Shown: in pieces, positions 22,346-32,700 of the stretch | How positions within the stretch are numbered: position 1 is the stretch's first letter | How the letters are laid out: each line of letters opens with the position of its first letter | DNA from: Apostichopus japonicus | Lineage: Eukaryota > Echinodermata > Holothuroidea > Aspidochirotida > Stichopodidae | Reading direction: 5' to 3' | NCBI RefSeq assembly: GCF_037975245.1 | Contig: NC_092565.1 | Location: 18,083,999-18,147,998, forward strand | Length of the DNA: 64,000 nucleotides | Translations under genes and position numbers: made by a program | Notes under the pieces: generated by a model | The model's database searches: none | What the model saw: only the letters and a program-made list of their open reading frames with translations | What the model was told of the DNA's origin: nothing

Positions 22346-24172
22346 ATTTAATGGTCAGCATGAAAACTCCTGATTCGAGCCGTGCAAGGCATTTTTTTTA
22401 TATTTTTTTTTATTATCATTCCAACAAGAGTCCAAACAATGTACAAATTCATAATACTTTATGACCAATAGTCAATATTATCGACAACAAATAAATCATT
22501 AAACTTCAAATAAAGATTTCCACTTATGCCATCTGATATCAAAAGCATTTCGCTTTCAATTAGTTTGATACATAAACTTTTGTTTCTTTTAAATAAAAAG
22601 TCTTTAAATCAATTTTACCATAGAAGGTTTCTCATTTTTAACCTTACTTTTGTAAAAACAAAATTTCAGAACCATGCAAGGCATGGCTTCTGCAGGCGGG
22701 TTAATTAGAAATTTTAATTGAAATAAAACAGACAATAGAAGATTGGTAGTTCGAAAAAGGAGAGGTAGACAGGCAACGCACACATTTTGGAAGGTTTTCG
22801 TGAGTACTGGAAACTACTCAGTTGATAAATTTGTCCATCATAATGCAAAATAATCTGAACAGAAAAAACAGCCTCCCACAAGGGTAAGAGAATGGTTGGT
22901 TGACGTCAAACATACATTGACACATGATTGTGTTCATTAAGGTGTTCACTAATACCTGTAAGTAAGCTCGTTATTCTCTTACATTCCATATGCTGCACCA
23001 TAGTTGTAGTGGCAGAGCTGCTCATTTGGCCTTCCATATAAAGGTATTTTTAAGTTTTCGGGTGTTGAAGACCTATACAAGCCAACACGGTATTTTACGA
23101 GTCAGTAAATATCACCATTTACGACCTACGTTTATATGATTTCGAGTATTTTTATTAGTGTGTTTCGATAGTGTTCAGAGGGAATCATTCTAACAGTTAT
23201 TTTGTTTTTCGTATTTTTTTTTTGTGACGAACGGTGTAAATATCTCTGTAAATACAAGTTGTATTATTACTTTACTACGGACTTTCGTCAGTGTGTGTTA
23301 TTACGGATTTTCGTCTTCGTCTTCAGCAATTTTAGTCGGCTTTTCAGCTCCGTGCCCGGACATCAAAATAGTTCATCACTACGTGTGTTATGTCCTATAC
23401 ATTTCATGTTCAACAACTTCTTATTTAATAAGGAGCTTTAAATATACAAAGCTGTACCACAAGGGATATTCCGGTGACTATAGATAACTTTAAGTTAACA
23501 AAGTTGTAAGACATTGTCAAATGTCTTTGTTTCTACCTTTAGGTTTCTAAAATTCTAGAAAACGTTGCATTTAGATAATGCAATAAATACAGAGACATTT
23601 TACAGCTTAGGAAACAATCCAAATGTATCCCAAACCATTTCAGTGATAAATCACAAAGATTCGAAGATTGTTATAGGTAAGTACAGCTTTTGAAGAAAAT
23701 ATACTATGATGGTATCGAAATGGCCACCCACTGTGATCTACTACCATAAGTAAGGAGATGGTTTCAACCCTTCAAAATAGGAAACGTTAAATAAAACAGA
23801 TCTCGTTAGGGACAGGAAATAAACTATTGCCTGTCAGGCTAGCACCTTAATTAACTATACCGTTCTTATTTTCCGGCTGGCATGCATAGCAAAGATATCT
23901 AACAACTCTCTTCTCATTGCATATACCGTTTAAGACGGTGTTAACGAATGGCAATGATAATGCCAGTGCAAATAACACAATAGTACATGGTATACATGGT
24001 AGTTCGATTACTAAAATGAATCCCAAATTAACAAAGTTGTTATATACCAAATTGACACGTAATACAAGAAATTAAACTAAACATCAAACTAGAGCTACTA
24101 CTAGAGCTACAAATTAAATTTGTTCTTATTCTTCTTAATTTGTTGTTTTGTGGTAAATATAATTTTCAACGT
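22346..24172. other. Intergenic, no feature recognised
   Basis: Strongly AT-rich, with T and A homopolymers. Open frames under 90 codons match no family I recognise. Confidence 0.5.
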
Positions 24173-24640
24173 TTATTTCAAACTTAAATTTAAAAAAAAG
24201 AATTCCTCTATACAAAGATTCTTGTTTGGGCGACTAGTTTGGTAAATACTAATGTTCACATCTAGAATTATAAAGTTATATAGATGGGTACATCCTTTCC
24301 CAAAGCCCAAAATATGATATATTTTTGTGAAGAAATATTGCTTTCTTGAAAAACAATGTTCCACTTGTAAAATAATGTTTGATTGCAAATGACAATGCCA
24401 AAACAAGTGCTCTAGACTGTGATCTGTGTTATACAGAAGGTACACTCGCCAATCTTGGTTTTACCCATACTATACAAAAGTTTATTAGTCGCAATTATTC
24501 TCGGTAAAAAACGGAATTGAAAGTAACGCAGTTTTACATCTGAAACAGTTTAACTCGGCATTTAAAGAAGAAAAAAACATTGCCAGTTCTTCTCCGTAAA
24601 TACATTAAACTCTTTATTTACATTTCATTAATGCTGTCGG
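24173..24640 (-). mobile_element. LINE remnant, L1/Tx1-like C-terminus
   Basis: On the minus strand a frame with LRYFQFRFLPRII, then a break, CTFC, SLEHLFWHC, GKGCTHLYNFIILDVNISIYQ and IEEFFFLNL matches the C-terminal region of L1/Tx1-type reverse transcriptases. That region typically shows a C..C..HLFW.C knuckle followed by an N.IIL..KY.IY block. Frameshifts and stops are present. Similarity may extend upstream to about 24830 but is weak there. Confidence 0.7.
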
Positions 24641-26249
24641 TTTCTTGGTTATACGAGAAAGCATCTTAGAATAAATCAATTGAGAAATTGAAATAGCATT
24701 CATGACAGTGTTAAACCAATTACAATTATTGTGATTAATAGAGTCACTTTTTATACAGCTAGCCCTTCTCCAATCCAGAGGAATACAATCAATTAAACCA
24801 ATGTATTAAGAAAATGGGAAATCTATTCATCTGAAATCGGCGCACGAAATATGTGTAATTAAAAAGTAACGTCAGTCTGGGTATATGTCGAGTCTATTTA
24901 CAATCTGACAACAGATAATATATAACTGAAAACAAAACGTATATAGGCATGTACAATTTCTTAATGTTGCTCTTGTTCGATCTTAAACGCTTTACCTCCA
25001 GTTAGAGCAGGAGTTAAAGGAACACCTGTGACATTGTTTCCTCGCCAAACTCTAACAACCTGACATTCCAGAAGTGTTTACTTGCAATTGCTCTCATTAA
25101 CCTATATGTTGGTTTAAAGTTCCATTGAATAGTCGTCGCTGTCCTGAATAGATCATGTTTTGAACGTGGGTATGTATTTCACGACATGGAAAACGGCGTC
25201 TCATAAAGTCAAATACTTCGTCCCAAAATAGCGGCGATGGTATGAAGTAGTAAATTTGTTCCGTGACTGGCCGTCTTAGACAGCAGAGAGACAAGATATT
25301 AACATAGAGTATGTAAAGAAAGTAACAATCTACACCTGACGTGAATTATTAGTTGAAACTTGTCTCGATGGGCTCATTTTGGCCAAATTTGAATGTTCCG
25401 CAAAAGGGGTTAGAAAGGAACGAATATGATTCTTTGATTTTTATGAATCGTTGTTCGAATTATCTCGAATATCGTGTCATAATTGAACCTTTTAACTAGT
25501 TTTCAATTGGTAGAAACATTGGAATTAACTGAATTTCAATGCTGCCAATTTTGAAAAAGGAAAGCGGTAGTTGTGTAGCCTGTAAAAAAAAAAAATCTCC
25601 GTGTGATAACACCGCCTTCGGACACTTAGTCTTATTCTTATTGGCATTTTCATAACTTATTATAAAAGTTTTCGTTTTCGGCAAGAAGAAAATTTCATTC
25701 ATTTTTAAGTACTCATCAGACGGCATGAGGTTTTGCTTTAATTAAAATTGCATATTATGAGATTACTGTCCACAATCATCACAAGGTCTTCCCCTGAATC
25801 GATTTAACAAGCAGTATTTTTATTCCTTTGTCAAAGTCTATTAATTTGTTACAAAATACTGCACTTTTGATATGCATAAACTGTTTGGTTAAGCCTCACT
25901 TGATAACTCACCATTTCTGAGAGTGCTAATATAGAGTTATAAGTCACACATGCATGCAGTTGATGTACATATTTGAAACATACATTAACAGAAATCAGTT
26001 GCAAATAGTATAAACATAAAACAATAAATTCAATTTAACATAAAATATCAGAGTAGTATTGAACTTATCATCGGTTTCAGAAACTCACCCATTGCCAAAA
26101 TACAAAAATGTACAAGTGAATTGAGTCGGTTTCCACCAAGATATTTTAATATTTGGATATAAAGTTCCATGAATGAGTGAGTATAAAAACAGTCAGTCAA
26201 AGAGTTGTCAAGAGATCTATATCAACTTATCATCTATAAATGACATTTG
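24641..26249. other. Gene A 3' flank; no gene recognised
   Basis: AT-rich. Minus-strand frames at 25097-25294 and 25496-25726 were inspected; neither shows a known domain, and the first could be more LINE debris. The sequence TTTATT (AATAAA on the minus strand) near 25817 is a possible but unproven poly(A) signal for gene A. Confidence 0.4.
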
Positions 26250-26785
26250 TCAAGAGTACAAGTTTCCCCCTACAGTTTCGTCGTTATCAGCTGTAGGGTT
26301 ACAAGCAACATCTGAAGAACTCTCTAGATTTTGTGGGTCCTTATCGCCATCCTCCTGGGTTTTCTCCCTAATTTGTATTTCTTTGTCTCGGGGTATTAAA
26401 TATGTATCATTAATCATATCTTCTTTGCCTGTCTGTTTGTCTTCGTCAATCGAAGGAGTTGAACTCATGGAGGACTTTCTACTAGCAGATTTTGTCTCCC
26501 CGTCCTGCTTCACCTCATCTCCCAAAGGCGTTATGTAGTAAGGGTCTGTCTCGGGTTTCTCGTCATATACGCTACCAGATTCACTGACTTTATCCCCTTT
26601 TATGGGCGGAACATAGGAAAGGTTTATATGCGTTGAGGCAAGTCCAACCGGTGTTGCTGGGAGAGGGCGTCTCGCAAATCTCTTAGCAAGGGGTACTCTG
26701 AAGCACCATATAAGGCCAATAAGAGTAAGAAGTATTACAAAGGCCACGGACGGTACCACCACGTAAACTATTGCAACGGTGTCAC
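26250..26785 (-). CDS. Gene A TM and cytoplasmic tail exon
   Basis: Starts at 26785 after TTTTTGCAG, in phase with HYR. A hydrophobic helix (VVVPSVAFVILLTLIGLIW) is followed by basic stop-transfer residues (LAKRFARR) and a tail of about 145 residues rich in Ser, Asp, Glu and Lys. Tail Tyr motifs: VYDEKP, PYYITP, DTYLIP and NLYS. It ends at TGA where gene C has CGA, removing the last 11 residues. Confidence 0.88.
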
Positions 26786-29700
26786 CTGCAAAAATGTAAC
26801 GCAGAATGTTAATTTTGTCGAAGCATTGCCAGTCATGTTTTTAAATATGCCTACGTTGAAAACAGAATACTGTAATTTATACTTTGCATACACACTATTA
26901 AGTATAGGTATATAATATTGATTAGAACTAAAAATTTATATAAACATCTTTGTCGTTTGCTTTTCTCTTAAAAAAGGGGAGAAATTCTTCCCATTTTTAT
27001 GTAACTAATGAGATTTCCTTATTTAATTTGAACCGTGCGCGACCTTCACAAGAGAGGTTTATTACCTACTGAGCACATGTAAAACATTCGCATAATTCTA
27101 CCGCCCTGTCATGCTCTTTTAGTCAGACATATTTGGTAAGGTTTTATATCTCTGAAGTTTCTTCTTTGGTTCTATTCCTCTCGAATTAGCTGTGTTTGCA
27201 TCCTGTTTCTCTATATGCCAACCACCGGAGAGGGACAAGTAAGTACAAGTGATATACAAACGCGACGCCATTGATGAAACAATCTCGATATAGTGGGATT
27301 TCTGAAAGAACATCATGCCCATTTGCCTCACTCAACTAGCATGTGAAAAGCTAGAATAATCTTTGTTCACTATAGGCACCTCTATAACACGATGCCACTG
27401 ACAATGGTATGGCATCTGCAAACGGTAACTTTGGAAAACAGTTTTGGGTAAAGGATTTAGGAACTATAGGTTTTTGCAAGACGTTAGAAAAAACTTACCA
27501 CTTCCTGCTGGGTTCATTTCCTTGGTTACTGTAACTGTAAAATTACAGGATGCTGTATTATCAGAGGTATCTTGGAACCGATAAGTGACAACAGTCACTC
27601 CTTCCATAAATATGTCACCAGGTAGGAGACTCTGCGTCACAGTGATATCACCACAGGGATTATCTTCAACTGAGGGCGGAGTCCATGATATAGCGATGCT
27701 ATCAGAGTTAGCAGGTAAGGTAGCCTGAATGTCTGCTGGGCATTGGAACTCAAGACATGCTGAAAAAGGAACGATGGATAACAAAATTTGTAAACAATGT
27801 CCGCTCTTCTTAATATCAGTGCTTGTTGCGATCATGCAACTGTAGCTCCAATCATCAATATAGTATAACATCCGTACCGAATTTATTCCATTTGCATGTC
27901 AGAATGAGTAGAATTTGGTTTCAATTGGAGAATAGGCTCATTTGTATGTGAAAATGCTGATAACATTGTTGACCACTGAATGACACGTGAGCTTTCTGAC
28001 CAGAGGACTCGCTTCCCATATATTTTGAATCTTTTTCATTTTACTATCATATATTGACTGTCATATTTATATAATAAATATACTAACAAAAAAGACACCA
28101 TATATTTTGAGTAAACATAGTGTCGTTATAACTTACGCCCCGAACACTGTACACCTGCATCTCTGCTGTGATCACACTCTTGAGTATAGATTCCTATTCC
28201 AGACGGTAAACAGTCACGTAAGGTCCTTTCATTTCCATTGCAGTCGACGTTGGATAATAAAATAGGACCCGTTTCGATGCCCACAAATCCTACCATTACT
28301 GCATTCGTTGCACGTCCGTATCCGAGTTGTTCACATACTACATTGGCATCTCTGATGTCCCATCCAACATCACATATGGTTCCCCACTGTCCTGCCAAGA
28401 AAACTTCAACGCGACCTGCGAATCTGTCACCAAAGCCATCCGTCAGTCGCATCTGAAAGTTACCATCAGTGATCACTGGCGGTAAAACAATATACCTAGT
28501 TGTTAATACACCTTCAGAATTAAGGCTGTTGAGGACTTACCCCAACGATCCGTTTTATCATGAACCACATTATCTCATATTCCCCTCCAGGTGCGTATCC
28601 AGGGGGGGGCGTTGGGGGCGCGCGCCCCCCGGGTAAGAAAAAGAGAAGAGAAAAAAAAGAGAAAAAAAGAGAAAAAAAAGAGAAGAAAAAAGGGGAAAAA
28701 ACGGGGAAAAAAGAGGAGGAGGAGAGGAAGGAAGGGAAAAGAAAAAGAAGAAAGAGAGAAAAAGGAGAAAAAGAGGGAGTAAAAGCAAAACGCGAAGACA
28801 CCGGGAAGAGAAAGAAGAACAGTGACATCATTACAGCGCTGAAGGGTAGCCAGTGACGGATCAATGATTTCGTAAAAGTGTGACTCACCCTACCCCTTAC
28901 ACCGACAACTCCATTTTTTGACGTTTCCATTTTCCTCTCTCACTAATGATCTATATATATACTATATATGGTCTATCGTAACGCGTGTGTAGAATTGTGC
29001 TATGAAACCAACTGTGGCTGGTCTCGAACTCGACCGTGTCGTCGGGGAACATGACTCATTTTGGGATGGGGGCGACCGCCCGCCCCCCCCCCCCCCATTC
29101 AGCATTTTTTTTAAATGATATCGCTAAGTAATTTCAAAATAGAAAGTGCTTAGAGGCAACTTACAAGGCCTGGGAAGTGTCATTTCCAGCGATCTGGGAG
29201 ACATTTTCGGCCAAAATTTGCTTGTACGCTTCGCGCCAACCTATGGTGGCGCTACGCTTAGATAATTTGCCTACAGGCTTCGCCCCTCCCTTGGCAAATT
29301 CCTCGCTACGCGCCTGTTCGAATTTGTAACGCAAACAGCAGATATCACATCATATCAGTGAGCATGAAAATGGCGTTCCAGGATGAAAAGCCTCAAAACT
29401 GTCCGACTTGCCTGAAAAAAATAACCAAAAATTTTCGCGCGCGAAGCGCGCGTTCAACGTGTTCATGTCAATATCATATAAGCAAGCATCGGTTATTACA
29501 TCGCATGCCATCATGTACCGTACGGTCCGTTCAAATTGCGCAGTATACTGCGGGATGCTAATGTAAACAATGACATGTCTCATGTAGATGTATAAAAAGC
29601 AGGGAGGTCCAATTATGTCAAAACTCTCTTTTACATTAGTAATGGCGAATTAGGGCCTGCACCCCCGCCGCGCATTGGCGGAGCGTCCATATGGTCAGGG

Positions 29701-32700
29701 GGGCGGATGCCCCCCTGACGGACTCAAATGGACTGCTGGCGCCTTTTTCAGTTCTTTACCACTTTTTACTTATTCTAGATTATTGCGCTCTCATCTACTT
29801 ATTGACATTTGTCACATTTTGTTGCTGTAATTTGGCGATGACACCTTATTCTTCGTTTATCTGCAAATTAGTTAGGCCCGGAAAGGGTCATTTCCGGCGA
29901 TCTAGGGAGTATCTTTACTCAAAAATTTTCTGTACGCTACGCGCCAACCAGTGGCGGCGCTCCGCTTAGATTGTGTCGAAAGCGCCCCTTCAGACCATTC
30001 TCGCCACTCCTGACCAATACCCCTAGCTCCGCCACTGCCGCCGCGCCTCCTACGCCTATGTGTGTAGTGTTCGGTTTCGGAAATATCTGCTATTTTTTTC
30101 ATTTCCTTCAACCAAGTATTACAATAGCCGTTATAACAGGTTGCAATATTTGTACACCAATAAATTAACTGTGTCTGAATTTTCGAAAATTTATGACCAA
30201 CATTCTACATCACACTTCCCTCTACTCGTGCAATTTTGACCGGTCTGTTAGGGGTTGAAGGAAGTTTTTTCTATATTGGTTGTCCATAGATGAAATTTTG
30301 TACAACATTATGGGTATGTTTTCAAGTGAGTTTATTCACGAGAAATGTGAATTTTCAAATTCTGAACAAATATGGGGCTTAAAACCTTGAAAAGTGGGGC
30401 TGACGGGTATTGTGGGCCGCGACGTAGAATCACCTACAAAAGCAAAGACCCACAGGAGATGCGATCAGGTCGAACATGATGTGTGCCGGGTTGACAATCT
30501 TCAAAAAGGTTATGGATGGAAAAAAAAAACTATTAGGAAATACTTGGTTCTCAGGCAAAAAGTGTACATCTGGTTGGTCATTTCAAGCCCGAGAAGTGCC
30601 GTTTCCGGTGATCTGGGGGGTTTGAAAACAATAAATTTTCTTGTACGCTGCGCGCCAACCGATGGTGGCGCTCCGCTTAGATAGTAATTCGCGCCCCCCG
30701 GGTTTGAAAATCCTGGATACGCGCCTGCCCTCACTCTCTCATTATTCTCCACCCCCCCCCCCCACCTCCACCCCTCACCGCTTATTCACGGGATCATATT
30801 TCATAGCCTTTTAAGTGGGCGAGCTCTGCTTAATAAGTTAATAGTTAGTTCAAAAGGAACAAGTTACAGCAAAAATGGAAAGTGTCGTTTAAGAGTATTG
30901 AAAGTAAACTGATACAAAACATTCTAACTTCTAGTTTGCCCTAGCATTATACTAGTCGAACGGTTAGAATTGAATAGATAATGACGGTTTCGTGCATTAA
31001 ACTGATGAGTAAAGGATCTTCTGTATGACTAAGACATCCTCAGTTAAACAACATAAAGACTGAACGTCTTATTTATGAGAAGCTTGTACATTTCTTACCA
31101 ACATTATCTCTGTTTCATTTAGCAAGTATAGTATGTCTACTGCCTGTGTGTGTGTACGTGTGTGTTACTCAGCTCTCCTATTAGTATCTATTTGAAGCAT
31201 TTTTTTTTTCAAAAATTAAAGTCCTGTATACCTTTCATATGAAGTGCATACCTTCCACTGCATTTATATTAATTGATAAATAATTTTCAAGATTTAACAT
31301 TCGTCAGATCTCTATGGGTTTTTTAAAGAATTTTCAATTTAGTTTAGACATACATTTGACACGTGCTTACAACCTAGCAAAAACAACTGTCATGAATAAA
31401 AATGGAGTAAACGTACGATTGCTCCTTTCACAAACGACTCCAGCGTGGTTCCCCCGATCACAGCTTACTTCCGAGAAGGGACAACAACCTATTGATCTTT
31501 CTCTTCCATTGCACTGCAAGCCTCCTCGATGGAACGGTTCGTTCTTGATTTCACCAAATGGAAATATTGTGTGAGTAAAATACACTGCGGTTCCATATCC
31601 CAGTACACCACAAACTACGTTTGCATCATCAATGTCCCATAAATTACCGCAGATATTACCCCAAACTCCGTTAAGGAATATTTGTACACGTCCTGCAAAC
31701 ATGTCCGATCCGTCCACTAACCGTAGTTGACCTTCGTCTAAATACAGATGGAAAGAAAATCATCGTTGATATTTGCAATTTAGATTTCATTCATTCTTGC
31801 AAATGATAACCGGGCATTTAAACGCTGTGATCGATTGATTTCAAATTTTTCCAACTATTTTAAGCCACTCTAGGCATTATATGAAATGTTTGGTCTTTCA
31901 ACTCAAAACAAAAGAAAACATCCAGTTGGCAATACCAATGTACAAATAGTTATTTAATCCTATGTATGTTACCTTTTGGAATACAAACAACACCAGCATC
32001 TTCGAAATGAAAACAATCATGCATAGTCTGGTAGTTGCAATCTATAAGGGATGTTTCACTTCCACTGCAGTTTACTTCATCGAGTCGAATAATACCGATA
32101 CCCTCTCCGAAGAGAGCTTCACCAGGAGCTTCCAAAGCACCATCGAAACCAAGCTCACAGCAAACAACCAGTGCATCGAGAATATCCCAGTAATCGTCAC
32201 AGACTGTTCCCCACTTTCCGAAGAAAACTTCAACACGTCCTGAAGAATTATTTGGCCCATCTACAATTCTCGTGGACCCTGCGTCCAAGTGAAATACAAA
32301 CAGTTATTGGCAGTTTCTCTATGAAAGGAAACCTACAGACAATTACATATTTTTTGGTCTGATCTGTTACTGTTTTGAATCAAACATCCTATAAATATAT
32401 TGTTTATTTGTCAACAAAGTGGAGATTAGTCAATTTATTAGTCTACTTAGTATGTTTTAATAAATCTGCATTCTAGTGCTGACGTTTTGGTAACATAGTT
32501 AGAGGCTGTTTCCAAAACAATTGATTCATATATGATCCCATCATACGATATGGTAACACACAAACTTGTCAGTAAGTGGCTTGCAGCGTACAAGACGTTG
32601 GCCAAAATCATAGCAATCAAGTAGTGACATAGCGATAGGGTGTAATTCAGGGCTGGTGTACTCGAGTTCGGACTCAAACTTGGGTTAGCTTGGACTCGGA

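Larger units (their letters stand above)
28588..30727. mobile_element. 2.1-kb composite hAT-like insertion in gene A intron
   Basis: Inverted ends CAGGTGCGTATCCAGG (28588-28603) and CCTGGATACGCGCCTG (30712-30727), flanked by CCCTC (28583-28587, 30728-30732). The homologous intron of gene B has one CCCTC and no insert (around 41237-41241), which proves insertion after the A/B split. Inside are a polypurine tract, a nested MITE (29673-30037) and three copies of the shared module (about 29170-29263, 29876-29972, 30590-30685). No transposase frame. Confidence 0.93.

Noticed and set aside
26173-26538. 121-codon plus-strand frame
   Set aside because: Antisense shadow of the gene A tail exon, which is conserved in genes B and C on the other strand.
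28560-28856. Lys/Arg/Glu-rich open frame and its Phe/Leu-rich complement
   Set aside because: Artefact of a polypurine tract inside a transposon.
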